Source of the DNA: Arthrobacter sp. TMP15
GTDB taxonomy: Bacteria > Actinomycetota > Actinomycetes > Actinomycetales > Micrococcaceae
Direction: 5' to 3'
NCBI RefSeq assembly: GCF_039529835.1
Contig: NZ_CP154262.1
Span: forward strand, 682,001-746,000
DNA length: 64,000 nt
Positions 55,176 to 64,000 of the stretch are shown one piece after another (position 1 is the stretch's first letter; each line of letters starts with the position of its first letter). The notes under the pieces are model-generated. The model saw nothing but the letters and a program-made list of their open reading frames with translations. It was not told the origin of the DNA and did no database searches. A program made the translations under genes and the position numbers.

Positions 55176-55802
55176 CTATTGGCGCACAGCAGCGGGTTTT
55201 GGTTTGCGGCCCATAAACAGGGCCACGCCTATTCCGGCCAGTGTCAGCACTAAAAACGTCCAACTAGCTACCACAAGTGCAGAAGCCAGTGAGACGGAAC
55301 CGGCTTCCAACACTTCGGCACCAAGCATGTTATCGATGACAATATTGGCCCACAATTGAACCACTGCAAACAGAATCGGGAGCGTCCACAGCACCCGACG
55401 CAGAGATTTTTTGGCAACATTCATGGCGATCATGGTCATAGCAACCAAACCAAACACCAACGGAAACAACATTCCAGCGGTCTTGTGGACAAACTGGAGC
55501 TGGCCTAAGGCATCGGAATTCATCGCGGCACGCAAGGCCTCAACGTGGCTCACATTAAAGCCGAAAACCATGGAATCAGGCATGGCCAAACCCCCAGCCA
55601 GATCGCTCATTTGGTTTAGTGTCAGCAGATGAAAATACCAGAACAGGAACAGGCTGGCCACAGAACCGGCAATGAGAATGAGGTTCGCATTGCCTTGGGC
55701 CTTCTGTGGGGAACGTTCGGTGCTTGCATTGACAACGGGAGTGCTGGGCGGCGTTGCAGCCTTGCCATGTTTTGCGGCACGCTGCGCGGGAGTTTTAGCC
55801 AT
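55176..55802 (-). CDS. multi-helix membrane protein of unknown function
   Basis: A 208-residue protein with a basic N-terminus (AKTPAQRAAKHGKAA) and four hydrophobic helices (LILIAGSVASLFLFWYFHLL, MLFPLVFGLVAMTMIAM, VLWTLPILFAVVQLWANI, ALVVASWTFLVLTLAGIGVA). Family not recognised. ATG 55802 is chosen; a longer frame to 55970 overlaps the divergent phosphatase gene and has an implausible composition. Confidence 0.78.
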   Translation of the reverse strand: MAKTPAQRAAKHGKAATPPSTPVVNASTERSPQKAQGNANLILIAGSVASLFLFWYFHLLTLNQMSDLAGGLAMPDSMVFGFNVSHVEALRAAMNSDALGQLQFVHKTAGMLFPLVFGLVAMTMIAMNVAKKSLRRVLWTLPILFAVVQLWANIVIDNMLGAEVLEAGSVSLASALVVASWTFLVLTLAGIGVALFMGRKPKPAAVRQ

Positions 55803-55834
55803 GGAACCATTATCGCGCAGATTAGGCTGGTCCC

Positions 55835-56698
55835 ATGGCAATAGATAAGGGCTCCGCGCCCAGTGACAGCGAATTGGCGGCGAAGCTGCTGCGCCATGCC
55901 GGCGAAGTGGCCCAGTTGATCCGTGCCCAGGGCCTTGGCGCCTTGAACGCCGGTAGCCAGGTAAAAACAAATACAGCGGACTTTGTGACAGCCGCGGACC
56001 TTGCCGCAGAAAAGTACATCTTCGAAGAATTGCGACAAGCCCGGCCGGGTGATTCCATCCTGGGTGAAGAAGGTGCCGGCTATCGCGGCACCTCAGGACG
56101 CTGCTGGGTGATCGACCCCGTGGATGGCACCTACAACTTTGCCAGCGGCTCCACTTATTGGTGCGCAGCCTTGGCGTTGACTGGGCCTTCCCCTGATTTA
56201 GGGATATCTACTTTAGGCACGACGACGGATAGGCTCACCACCGCTGAGGTACTCCTGGGAGCCGTCTACCAGCTGGACGAGGACAAACTGTGGCTGGGCG
56301 GAACCACCCAGCCCGCCACGCTGAACGGCCAACCAATTCATGTTGATACCCGTCAAGAACTGGGTGAGCTTTCTGCCGGAAGCTACATCCATCCTGGCTG
56401 GCTTGCCGAGCCCCGTGCGGCTGTGCCGTGGAAGAGCGCAGCGCAACTGCCGGCCACCCTGCGCATGCTGGGGTCCGGCTCCTGCGATCTGGCGCGGGTG
56501 GCGCAGGGCGAATTGGGCGTGTGGTTTCAACACAGTTGCCCGTCATGGGACTGGCTGCCAGGCAAAGGGATCGTTGAAGCGGCGGGCGGGGACACCGCCG
56601 TCGTGCACGTCAATGGTCTTCACTGGTACGTTGCCGGACCCTCCGGTGCTGTGGCGCAGCTCAAAGTGGCGCTTGAACTCGGCGTCCTGCCCGCCTAA
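55835..56698 (+). CDS. inositol monophosphatase-family protein
   Basis: A 287-residue magnesium-dependent sugar or inositol phosphatase. Metal-binding motifs are DFVTAADLAAEK, GEEGAGY near residue 78 and WVIDPVDGTYNF near residue 90; the late SCPSWDWLPGKG provides the third Asp. Substrate could be inositol phosphate or histidinol phosphate; sequence alone does not decide. Divergent from the membrane protein, with 32 bases between starts. Confidence 0.92.
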   Translation: MAIDKGSAPSDSELAAKLLRHAGEVAQLIRAQGLGALNAGSQVKTNTADFVTAADLAAEKYIFEELRQARPGDSILGEEGAGYRGTSGRCWVIDPVDGTYNFASGSTYWCAALALTGPSPDLGISTLGTTTDRLTTAEVLLGAVYQLDEDKLWLGGTTQPATLNGQPIHVDTRQELGELSAGSYIHPGWLAEPRAAVPWKSAAQLPATLRMLGSGSCDLARVAQGELGVWFQHSCPSWDWLPGKGIVEAAGGDTAVVHVNGLHWYVAGPSGAVAQLKVALELGVLPA

Positions 56699-56724
56699 AT
56701 ACGGACCAGTCTTACCCGATTTGG

Positions 56725-56791
56725 CCGTTGAGGTTGGAGATAATGACGTCCGCTCGTTCCTCACGGACGTCATTATCTCCAACCTCAACGG
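56725..56791. repeat. long perfect palindrome with GTTGGAGATAA core
   Basis: Arms of 28 bases (56725-56752 and 56764-56791) are perfect reverse complements around an 11-base loop. It lies between the phosphatase stop and the pcrA start. The core GAGGTTGGAGATAA is shared with the palindrome at 48435. It can act as terminator for the phosphatase gene. Confidence 0.85.
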
Positions 56792-56847
56792 GCGGTGCGG
56801 GACCCTGTCGGGCTTTGTCAGTGGGGCGAACTACACTGGATGGCACC

Positions 56848-59418
56848 ATGGATATGTTGTTTGACCCTTACCCCGAAAAGTCCAAACCAAAGCTCAGCCC
56901 GGGAGCCGGACTGCCTGCGTGGCAGGCCTTTGACCAGGACGATCCCGGGGCTGACGCGCCCGAATTTAGTGGCGAGAGCCCCGTTCTTGGCGATGGCCAA
57001 GATCAGCAATTGCGAGCATCTGCCAGAGAGCAGGGGATCAGCTCGGCCCGGCGCTGGCCGGATCCCGCTGAATTACTGGAGGGGATGAACCCGCAGCAGG
57101 AAGCGGCCGTTGTGCATACTGGTGCCCCGCTGCTGATTGTGGCGGGTGCCGGCTCGGGCAAAACCCGGGTCCTCAGCCACCGGATCGCCTACCTGTTAGC
57201 TACCGGGCAGGCGCATCCTGGCCAAATTCTGGCGATCACTTTCACGAACAAGGCTGCTGCGGAGATGCGTGAGCGCATCGAGGCGCTCATTGGTGATGCG
57301 GCCAAAAGTATGTGGATTTCAACGTTCCACTCGTCCTGTGTGCGAATTTTGCGCCGCGAAGCCAAAACCATTGGACATAATTCCAACTTCTCCATCTACG
57401 ACTCCGCCGATTCTTTGCGGCTCATTACGCTGGTGTCCAAGGGGCTGGACCTGGACCCGAAGAAGTTTGCGCCCAAGGCCATCATGCACAAAATTTCGGC
57501 GTTGAAAAATGAGCTCATCGATGATGAAGAGAATTCGCTCAACACCAATTTCAACGAACCCTTCGCCGCCGCCGTTGCCGAGGTCTATAAGGGGTACACC
57601 CAACGTCTGCGCCAGGCTAACGCCATGGACTTTGATGACCTTATTGCTCAAACCGTGTATATGTTCCGGGCATTTCCCGGGGTGGCGGATTATTACAGGC
57701 GCCGTTTCCGGCATGTTTTGGTTGACGAGTACCAGGACACCAACCACGCCCAATATGCACTTGTCCGGGAAATAGTGGGAACAGATGCTGGCGCTGACAT
57801 GGCTGATCCAGCCAGCGTAGCCCCCGCAGAATTGACCGTTGTAGGCGATTCCGATCAGTCCATCTATGCATTCCGTGGCGCAGACATCCGCAACATTGTG
57901 GAATTTGAGCAGGATTATCCCAGCGCGGACACCATCAAGTTGGAACAAAATTACCGCTCCACACAGAACATTCTCAGCGCCGCCAATGCAGTGATCTCCC
58001 GCAACCCCAACCGCCGGGAAAAACGGTTGTGGACCGCTGAGGGTGATGGCGAAAAGATCATCGGCTACGTGGCCGAATCCGAGCATGAGGAAGCCAGATT
58101 CATCGCCAAGGAAATCGACAGGCTCCAGGACGAAACTGATGTTCGTCCAGGCGATGTCGCCATCTTCTACCGCACCAACGCGCAGTCCCGTGCCATTGAG
58201 GACATTCTGGTCCGGGTTGGGCTGCCCTACCGTGTTGTGGGCGGAACTCGTTTCTATGAGCGTAAGGAGATCAAGGATGCACTGGCCTATCTTCGCGCGC
58301 TGGTAAACCCGGACGACGATGTGAACCTGCGCCGAATTCTCAACGAACCCAAGCGGGGGATCGGTGACCGTGCAGAAGGCGCTGTTGCAGCACTGGCGGA
58401 GCGGGAGCGGATCTCCTTCTCGGCCGCGCTGGTACGGGCGCAGGAAGCCCCCGGCATCGCTTCACGGTCCCTGAACGCTGTGAACGTCTTCGTTAAAATG
58501 ATGGCGGATCTTGGTGAAGTGGCGGCAACAGCCACCCCCGCCACCGCGCTTGAGGCGGTCCTTGAGCAAACCGGCTACCTCGTTGCGTTGCGTAACAGCA
58601 CCGATCCACAAGATGAGTCACGCGTGGAGAACCTGGCCGAACTTCTCGCCGTCGTGCGTGAATTTGGGCAGGAAAATCCAGAAGGGACCCTGGGTGAGTT
58701 CCTCGAGCAGGTCTCCTTGGTTGCTGATGCTGACCAGATTCCTGACGCTCCTGGCGGCTCCGAAGCCGAGGCCGCAGCGGCTGTTGCCGAGGCCAAACGG
58801 CTCGGAGTGGTGACATTGATGACGCTGCACACGGCCAAGGGCCTTGAGTTTCCGGTGGTATTTTTGACCGGAATGGAACATGGTTTGTTCCCCCATGCAC
58901 GCTCCGCCACGGATCCAAAGGAACTTGCCGAGGAAAGGCGTTTGGCTTACGTGGGCCTGACTCGAGCGCGCAAACGGCTCTACCTGACCCGCTCGGAAAT
59001 GCGTAGTTTGTGGGGTCAAAGTCAGTACAACCCGGCCAGCCAGTTTATTGATGAAGTTCCGGCCGAACTTATTCAGTGGAAACGTGAAGGCACTACACGT
59101 GCGGCCCCCCTTGCCGGGAACTTTGGCAGTAGCCGGTATTCGGGGTCGTCCTGGGGTGCCGGGTCGGCAGTTGGTGGGCGTGATTCAGGAGTGTTGCCGC
59201 CAAGTATTTCGGCCAGGACCGCTGCCGGACGTGTACAGCCGCAAAAAGAAGTCGTTTCAGTCACCGTTGGCGACAAGGTCAATCACACAAGCTTTGGTAA
59301 CGGCACAGTGTTAGAAGTCAGCGGCGCCGGAGATAAGTCGGTGGCAAAAGTGCGCTTTGAAATTGGCGAAAAACGCCTGCTGCTGCGTTATGCGCCCGTG
59401 GTCAAGGTGGATGGATAA
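56848..59418 (+). CDS. pcrA: ATP-dependent DNA helicase PcrA/UvrD
   Basis: A 856-residue superfamily 1 3'-5' helicase for repair and replication restart. It has the Q-motif MNPQQEAAV, Walker A GAGSGKTRVLSHR near residue 100, the DEYQDTN box, GDSDQSIYAFRGAD, the QNYRST motif, TLHTAKGLEFPVV and YVGLTRARK. A C-terminal Tudor-like segment (VGDKVNHTSFGNGTVLEV) binds RNA polymerase in this family. ATG 56848 is chosen; upstream in-frame starts fall in or beyond the palindrome. Followed by a lipoprotein gene and sucCD, as in related actinobacteria. Confidence 0.96.
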   Translation: MDMLFDPYPEKSKPKLSPGAGLPAWQAFDQDDPGADAPEFSGESPVLGDGQDQQLRASAREQGISSARRWPDPAELLEGMNPQQEAAVVHTGAPLLIVAGAGSGKTRVLSHRIAYLLATGQAHPGQILAITFTNKAAAEMRERIEALIGDAAKSMWISTFHSSCVRILRREAKTIGHNSNFSIYDSADSLRLITLVSKGLDLDPKKFAPKAIMHKISALKNELIDDEENSLNTNFNEPFAAAVAEVYKGYTQRLRQANAMDFDDLIAQTVYMFRAFPGVADYYRRRFRHVLVDEYQDTNHAQYALVREIVGTDAGADMADPASVAPAELTVVGDSDQSIYAFRGADIRNIVEFEQDYPSADTIKLEQNYRSTQNILSAANAVISRNPNRREKRLWTAEGDGEKIIGYVAESEHEEARFIAKEIDRLQDETDVRPGDVAIFYRTNAQSRAIEDILVRVGLPYRVVGGTRFYERKEIKDALAYLRALVNPDDDVNLRRILNEPKRGIGDRAEGAVAALAERERISFSAALVRAQEAPGIASRSLNAVNVFVKMMADLGEVAATATPATALEAVLEQTGYLVALRNSTDPQDESRVENLAELLAVVREFGQENPEGTLGEFLEQVSLVADADQIPDAPGGSEAEAAAAVAEAKRLGVVTLMTLHTAKGLEFPVVFLTGMEHGLFPHARSATDPKELAEERRLAYVGLTRARKRLYLTRSEMRSLWGQSQYNPASQFIDEVPAELIQWKREGTTRAAPLAGNFGSSRYSGSSWGAGSAVGGRDSGVLPPSISARTAAGRVQPQKEVVSVTVGDKVNHTSFGNGTVLEVSGAGDKSVAKVRFEIGEKRLLLRYAPVVKVDG

Positions 59419-60154
59419 GGCCATGGGTGCACACGCACGGATTGTTGCTGCCTTGATGACTGCGGTGGCGGCAACCCTAGTACTCTCTGGCTGTATAACA
59501 GTGCCTGTGGGGAACGGGGAACCCACCGCCACCCACAGCTCCACGGCAGCACAAACATACCTGGACCGGCTCAAAGACACACCGGTTGGCCAGCCAGGTG
59601 AGGAGGATACCCCCGCCGAACTGCCACAGTTCATCACCGATACACGGAACATCGCCTGTGTTTTCACCTCAGCCAAAGCGGGCAACCTAAATCAACCCTG
59701 GGAACCAAAAAACTTTAGTGACAAGGCCAATGACGCTGCACCCATAATTCCTGTGGTGAACTGCCAAATGGTTACTTACCCGCAGATACAAGCCGCGGAT
59801 GACCATGAATCCTGCGCCGGAACCAACGTTGGATTGCTTGGTGGTACGGCCGTGCTGTATCCGGACAAGGCCACTTACGGTGGTTGTCGAGCAGGTGTCA
59901 CAGCCGTTGAAGCCGCCTTTGGTGCTGATGGAACAGTGAATCAAGAGATGGGCAGCATCCCGGTGCTGCCGCCGGGACTGGCCATGGATGAGCAAGGGTA
60001 CCGCTGCTCACCCATGGATGATGGCGTTGCGTGCGCAAACTTGGCCAATGGAACCGGGTTTTTCATTTCCCCCGGTAAGTATGAACTGTTCAGCCCGGAG
60101 AAAAAGACAGAGCAGAGCCCCACCCCCACCACAAGCGCCTCCAGCATGAAATAA
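59411..60154 (+). CDS. DUF6636-type lipoprotein
   Basis: A 247-residue secreted lipoprotein. The signal (IVAALMTAVAATLVLSGC; lipobox LSGC near residue 27) is followed by a Thr/Pro-rich linker and a domain starting RNIACVFTSA and ending GYRCSPMDDGVACANLANG. This Cys-rich pattern with GFFIS matches DUF6636 as I recognise it. Function unknown. ATG 59411 overlaps the pcrA stop; ATG 59423 is an alternative. Confidence 0.75.
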   Translation: MDKAMGAHARIVAALMTAVAATLVLSGCITVPVGNGEPTATHSSTAAQTYLDRLKDTPVGQPGEEDTPAELPQFITDTRNIACVFTSAKAGNLNQPWEPKNFSDKANDAAPIIPVVNCQMVTYPQIQAADDHESCAGTNVGLLGGTAVLYPDKATYGGCRAGVTAVEAAFGADGTVNQEMGSIPVLPPGLAMDEQGYRCSPMDDGVACANLANGTGFFISPGKYELFSPEKKTEQSPTPTTSASSMK

Positions 60155-60352
60155 CGTGAGCCCAGCGAACGGTGCCCCTGTATGCGAGCCGGGTCACGCC
60201 GTCGTGCGCTGAACGGGCTCCATTGTGAGCTGAATAACCAATTCTGGTGGTGGCGCATGAGTGAAGTATGTGCTTTACCAACTACGCGGTAATGTGTGAA
60301 AGGGGTCAACGCCCCTCAAAATCACTACTTCGACGTAGAAGGACACAAATCC

Positions 60353-61522
60353 GTGGACCTGTTTGAATACCAGGCGCGCGACATGTTTGAGGCTCACGGC
60401 GTTCCCGTGTTGGCCGGCATCGTGGCGCACACCCCTGAAGAAGCAAAGGCAGCAGCCGAGAAAATTGGCGGCGTCACAGTCGTCAAGGCACAGGTAAAGG
60501 TCGGTGGCCGCGGCAAGGCCGGCGGCGTGAAGGTTGCTAAAAACGCTGACGAAGCGTTTGAGTACGCCTCCGCCATTCTTGGCATGGACATCAAAGGTCA
60601 CACCGTTAATACGGTCATGATCGCTCAAGGTGCCGACATCGCTGAGGAGTTCTACTTCTCAGTTCTGTTGGACCGCGCCAACCGCAACTACCTGGCCATG
60701 TGCTCGGTGGAAGGCGGCGTGGAGATCGAGGTCTTGGCCGTGGAACGTCCGGAAGCCCTGGCTCGCGTTGCTGTTGACCCCGCTGTGGGCATCGACGCCG
60801 CCAAGGCCGATGAGATTGTGGCAGCAGCAGGCTTCAAGGCCGAATTGGCGCCGAAGGTTGCGGCAGCCATCATCAAGCTGTGGGACGTCTTCAAGAAAGA
60901 AGACGCCACGTTGGTTGAAGTTAACCCGCTGGTTCTCACCGGAGCAGGGGACATCGTTGCGCTGGACGGCAAGGTCTCCATCGATGAGAATGCCGAATTC
61001 CGCAACCCGCACCACGCTGAGCTAGAGGATGCAGCCGCTGCAAATCCTTTGGAAGCCAAGGCTAAGGCTGCCGGCTTGAACTACGTCAAGCTCGACGGCG
61101 AAGTTGGAGTTATCGGCAACGGTGCCGGCCTGGTTATGTCCACGCTGGATGTTGTTGCCTACGCTGGCGAAAAGCATGGCGGCGTCAAGCCCGCCAACTT
61201 CCTGGACATTGGCGGTGGAGCATCCGCAGAGGTCATGGCCGCTGGTTTGGACGTCATCCTCAACGACCCTCAGGTGAAGAGCGTTTTCGTCAACGTCTTC
61301 GGTGGAATCACCGCCTGTGACGCTGTTGCCAAGGGCATTGTTGGCGCACTGGCCGAGCTGGGCTCAGCTGCCAACAAGCCGCTGGTAGTCCGTCTCGACG
61401 GCAACAACGTTGAAGAGGGCCGCCGCATCCTCAACGAAGCCAACCACCCGTTGGTCACCCTGGCCGCCACGATGGACGAGGGCGCCGATAAGGCTGCCGA
61501 ACTCGCCCACGCTGCAAAGTAG
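60353..61522 (+). CDS. sucC: succinyl-CoA ligase (ADP-forming) beta subunit
   Basis: The beta subunit of the TCA-cycle enzyme that makes ATP from succinyl-CoA. The 389-residue protein starts [18 protein letters not shown] and carries the ATP-grasp domain ([16 protein letters not shown]) and a CoA-ligase domain with [17 protein letters not shown] and [17 protein letters not shown] 60353 has AAGGA upstream. Operon with sucD, 15 bases apart. Confidence 0.97.
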   Translation: MDLFEYQARDMFEAHGVPVLAGIVAHTPEEAKAAAEKIGGVTVVKAQVKVGGRGKAGGVKVAKNADEAFEYASAILGMDIKGHTVNTVMIAQGADIAEEFYFSVLLDRANRNYLAMCSVEGGVEIEVLAVERPEALARVAVDPAVGIDAAKADEIVAAAGFKAELAPKVAAAIIKLWDVFKKEDATLVEVNPLVLTGAGDIVALDGKVSIDENAEFRNPHHAELEDAAAANPLEAKAKAAGLNYVKLDGEVGVIGNGAGLVMSTLDVVAYAGEKHGGVKPANFLDIGGGASAEVMAAGLDVILNDPQVKSVFVNVFGGITACDAVAKGIVGALAELGSAANKPLVVRLDGNNVEEGRRILNEANHPLVTLAATMDEGADKAAELAHAAK

Positions 61523-61537
61523 AGGTTTAGAAAACAC

Positions 61538-62440
61538 ATGTCTATTTTCTTGAACAAGGACTCTAAGGTCATCGTCCAGGGCATCACCGGCGGCGAAGGC
61601 ACCAAGCACACCGCCCTGATGCTCAAGGCTGGTACCCAGGTTGTTGGTGGCGTGAACGCACGCAAGGCCGGCACCACGGTTACCCACGGTGATGTTGAAC
61701 TGCCCGTTTACGGCACCGTGACCGAAGCTGTCGCCAAGACCGGCGCAGATGTTTCCATCGTGTTTGTGCCCCCGGCATTCACCAAGGACGCTGTGGTTGA
61801 AGCCATCGAAGCTGGCGTGCCCCTGGTTGTTGTTATCACCGAAGGCGTGCCGGTTCAGGACTCAGCCGAGTTCTGGGCATTGGCTCAGTCCAAGGTTGAT
61901 GCGAACGGCAACCAGATCACCCGCATCATTGGGCCCAACTGCCCCGGCATCATCACCCCCGGTGAAGCACTGGTTGGCATCACGCCAAACAACATCACTC
62001 AGAAGGGCCCCATCGGCTTGGTTTCCAAGTCCGGTACCCTGACCTACCAGATGATGTACGAACTGCGCGATCTGGGCTTCTCCTCAGCGATCGGCATCGG
62101 TGGCGACCCCGTCATCGGCACCACGCACATTGACGCGCTGGCTGCATTTGAGGCAGACCCGGAGACCAAGGCCATCGTCATGATCGGTGAAATTGGTGGC
62201 GACGCTGAAGAGCGCGCCGCTGAATACATCAAGGCTCACGTCACCAAGCCTGTTGTTGGCTACGTTGCAGGCTTCACCGCTCCCGAGGGCAAGACCATGG
62301 GCCACGCCGGCGCCATCGTCTCCGGCTCCGCGGGCACGGCACAGGCCAAGAAGGAAGCCCTCGAGGCTGCCGGTGTCAAGGTTGGCAAGACGCCGTCCGA
62401 GACAGCCACACTGCTGCGCGAAGTTTACGCGGCACTGTAA
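61538..62440 (+). CDS. sucD: succinyl-CoA ligase alpha subunit
   Basis: The 300-residue CoA-binding subunit. It has the CoA-site segment [13 protein letters not shown] near residue 13, [13 protein letters not shown], and the phospho-histidine motif GHAGAIVSG near residue 250. It partners with sucC directly upstream and ends at a strong terminator. Confidence 0.97.
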   Translation: MSIFLNKDSKVIVQGITGGEGTKHTALMLKAGTQVVGGVNARKAGTTVTHGDVELPVYGTVTEAVAKTGADVSIVFVPPAFTKDAVVEAIEAGVPLVVVITEGVPVQDSAEFWALAQSKVDANGNQITRIIGPNCPGIITPGEALVGITPNNITQKGPIGLVSKSGTLTYQMMYELRDLGFSSAIGIGGDPVIGTTHIDALAAFEADPETKAIVMIGEIGGDAEERAAEYIKAHVTKPVVGYVAGFTAPEGKTMGHAGAIVSGSAGTAQAKKEALEAAGVKVGKTPSETATLLREVYAAL

Positions 62441-62455
62441 GTCTTCTGCATCGCT

Positions 62456-62504
62456 AAAAGCGCGGCTACATCACGAATTTCTTGTGGTGTAGCCGCGCTT
62501 TTTT
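62456..62504 (+). terminator. sucCD terminator
   Basis: AAAAGCGCGGCTACA pairs with TGTAGCCGCGCTTTTTT across a loop of about 17 bases, with T-tracts on both sides. It also faces the convergent rhodanese gene. Confidence 0.92.
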
Positions 62505-62520
62505 CTGCCCTTTGGTGGTG

Positions 62521-62826
62521 CTACTGCTCTGGAACCGTTGGCAGGCCCTGTGCCTCCCAGCCTGTCATTCCACCGCCAAGGGTGTCAGCGTTGTACCCAC
62601 GTGCTGTCAGTGCTTGTGCAACTTTTTCGCTGCGTCCTCCTCCGTGACAAACAGCAATGATGCGTCGGGACTTATCTAGTTCCCCCACACGCTGGAGAAT
62701 CTCACCGGAAGGGATATGGACAGCATCCTCGATCATTCCCGTAGCTAGTTCTGAGGCTTCGCGGACGTCGATGATTTGGACATCCGGGTCTGCGGCCAAG
62801 ATATCGGCCGGGGTGATCTCTTGCAT
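62521..62826 (-). CDS. rhodanese-like sulfurtransferase
   Basis: A 101-residue single-domain rhodanese. The substrate loop CHGGGRS has the catalytic Cys60; IIDVREASEL and the C-terminal GGMTGWEAQGLP are family features. Possible roles are sulfur transfer or cyanide detoxification. ATG 62826 has AGGAG six bases upstream; an extension to 62856 is not supported. Confidence 0.92.
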   Translation of the reverse strand: MQEITPADILAADPDVQIIDVREASELATGMIEDAVHIPSGEILQRVGELDKSRRIIAVCHGGGRSEKVAQALTARGYNADTLGGGMTGWEAQGLPTVPEQ

Positions 62827-62907
62827 GGGTGCTCCTGAAAATGGTGCCAGCCCCAATACGGAGCCGGCGTCGAAGAAGAAATATCACTTCCAGACTAGGC
62901 TAGAGGC

Positions 62908-64000
62908 GTGAATTCACCACTTGCACCCCGCGCCAGGGACATTGAAATTGAAGACCTGAGAGAATTTGACCAGCTGATCGATGGTGGCGTGAAATCGATG
63001 CGCGGCTGGCACGTTCAGTCCGTAGATCTGCGTGGTCGGGCTGTGGAGCTATCAACTGTGTGCGCTGCGGGGGCTGTTTTCATGGGGTGCCGCTTCGATC
63101 CGGGCATTGAGGATTTGCTGCGCAGCCAAGGTGCATTGATCTTCCCCACGCTGCCGCACGTCCCTTTCAACGCCTACCGCGGGCACCTTTACACGGGCGA
63201 GGAGCTCTTTAGAGGTATTGCCCACGCACAGTATGAGACGGTCCCAGATGCTCTCATCTACCAATGGACCCTGCAGACTGGCCGCGCGTCCGGGCTGCAT
63301 GCCTCGATGGCCACCGCCATGCATGATCACGCCATATCTGACGCACTTGATGATTTCTTAGGGCAGATCTTGGTCCCTGTTGTGGGTGTCATGGGCGGCC
63401 ACGCGGCGAAGCGAGGTAGCGCCCAATATGCCCAAGCGGCATGGCTGGGCCGCGCCCTGAGTAAGGCAGGATTTCTTGTGGCAACTGGCGGCGGCCCCGG
63501 TGCTATGGAGGCGGCTAATCTGGGTGCCTATCTTTCCATGTACGACGCCGGAACCTTGGAAAGTGCCCTTCTCACCTTGGCAGCCGTTCCCGGCTTCCGT
63601 CCGTCGGTCACCGAGTGGGCCCGGGCTGCGTACAGGGTGTGTCAGGAGCATCCGGAGGGTGCTGACACTTTAGGGGTCCCCACCTGGTTTTACGGACACG
63701 AGCCACCCAACATGTTCGCCACGAAGATCGCCAAATATTTCACCAACGCCTTACGCGAGGCGATCTTACTTGAGCGTTCCCGTGGCGGAATAGTTTTCCT
63801 GCCAGGAGCTGCCGGCACCGTGCAGGAGATCTTTCAGGATGCCTGCGAGAACTACTATGCTCCCGAGCAGGCAGTGACTCCTATGGTGTTAGTTGGGCGT
63901 CACTACTGGGAGGCGGAGGTTCCAGTGTTGCCGCTTCTGAAGACATTGGCAGCTGGCCGGGCTATGGACAGCTTTGTTCATGTGGTGGAGTCTGTGGAGG
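62908..64000 (+). CDS. LOG-family nucleotide-binding protein (3' end outside window)
   Basis: At least 364 residues of a Rossmann-fold protein related to cytokinin-activating LOG phosphoribohydrolases. The core motif GGGPGAMEAAN is clear near residue 194. The second motif reads PGAAGTVQE where PGGxGTxxE is usual. It is longer at the N-terminus than a typical LOG (about 150 extra residues), as in a distinct actinobacterial group. GTG 62908 is the likely start, with AGAGG close upstream. The reading frame is still open at the last base. Confidence 0.83.
   Translation, partial: MNSPLAPRARDIEIEDLREFDQLIDGGVKSMRGWHVQSVDLRGRAVELSTVCAAGAVFMGCRFDPGIEDLLRSQGALIFPTLPHVPFNAYRGHLYTGEELFRGIAHAQYETVPDALIYQWTLQTGRASGLHASMATAMHDHAISDALDDFLGQILVPVVGVMGGHAAKRGSAQYAQAAWLGRALSKAGFLVATGGGPGAMEAANLGAYLSMYDAGTLESALLTLAAVPGFRPSVTEWARAAYRVCQEHPEGADTLGVPTWFYGHEPPNMFATKIAKYFTNALREAILLERSRGGIVFLPGAAGTVQEIFQDACENYYAPEQAVTPMVLVGRHYWEAEVPVLPLLKTLAAGRAMDSFVHVVESVE

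Noticed and set aside
55803-55970. N-terminal extension of the membrane protein gene at 55176
   Set aside because: It would overlap the divergent phosphatase gene, is Arg/Gly/Pro-rich and unlike a membrane protein N-terminus; ATG 55802 is a better start.
56728-56847. Upstream extension of pcrA
   Set aside because: The extension lies in the long palindrome and gives no helicase-like sequence; ATG 56848 matches the family start.

Overview
The window looks like chromosomal DNA of a Gram-positive actinobacterium, most likely from the Micrococcaceae (Arthrobacter or a close relative). This rests on moderately high GC, frequent GTG and TTG starts, and actinobacterial hallmark families: an IdeR-type regulator, WXG100 proteins, mycobacterial-type SerC, XPB helicase with its partner, DUF3027, DUF3263, a ThrE exporter, and a GroEL2 with a GGMGGF tail. 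The genus is inferred from gene content only. I saw no prophage, insertion sequence or CRISPR array.

Layout. 1-12.3 kb is mostly housekeeping and envelope genes: the end of an MFS exporter, a FemX-like peptidoglycan bridge enzyme, ThrE, a siderophore-interacting protein with a possible iron box, uracil-DNA glycosylase, DUF3263, LytR_C and TM2 proteins, groEL under two CIRCE operators, an RNase HI-DUF4440 fusion and a lone WXG100 protein. A histidine kinase/response regulator pair lies at 10.8-13.0 kb. 13.1-29.4 kb is a sulfated-glycan utilisation island: four Cys-type sulfatases, a carbohydrate ABC importer, a GntR-LacI hybrid regulator, a Gfo/Idh/MocA oxidoreductase, a DUF2264 protein, a GH29 fucosidase-like enzyme and a TIM-barrel isomerase/epimerase. 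Next come a methyltransferase gene broken by an in-frame stop, and the XPB helicase pair. 34-37.6 kb holds a cold-shock protein, DUF3027, serC and an IdeR/DtxR regulator.

37.6-40 kb carries two secreted cell-wall hydrolases (M23 and NlpC/P60). Each sits behind a c-di-AMP (ydaO) riboswitch and an upstream array of GTnAC pentamers at 11-bp period, resembling MtrA boxes. 40-45.6 kb is a molybdenum-cofactor/formate dehydrogenase block (mobA, DUF6457, moeA, FdhF/YdeP, fdhD). 45.6-48.3 kb is an unusual three-gene operon: a protein of unknown family, a WXG-domain lipase-like protein and a lipoprotein, possibly a type VII secretion effector module. 48.5-64 kb has a polar amino-acid ABC importer, an ABC exporter, NUDIX, YnfA and RarD genes, tRNA-Arg(CCT), an inositol monophosphatase, pcrA, a DUF6636 lipoprotein, sucCD, a rhodanese and a LOG-family protein cut by the window end.

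How the island may work. None of the four sulfatases, the fucosidase or the DUF2264 protein shows a signal peptide, while the solute-binding protein is a lipoprotein. The simplest reading is that short sulfated oligosaccharides are imported intact and then desulfated and cleaved in the cytoplasm. The Gfo/Idh/MocA and TIM-barrel pair could add an oxidation-elimination route of glycoside cleavage; this is inference.

Non-coding structure is rich. Intergenic regions hold several very long perfect palindromes, two of which share a GTTGGAGATAA core, and tandemly duplicated hairpins follow groEL.
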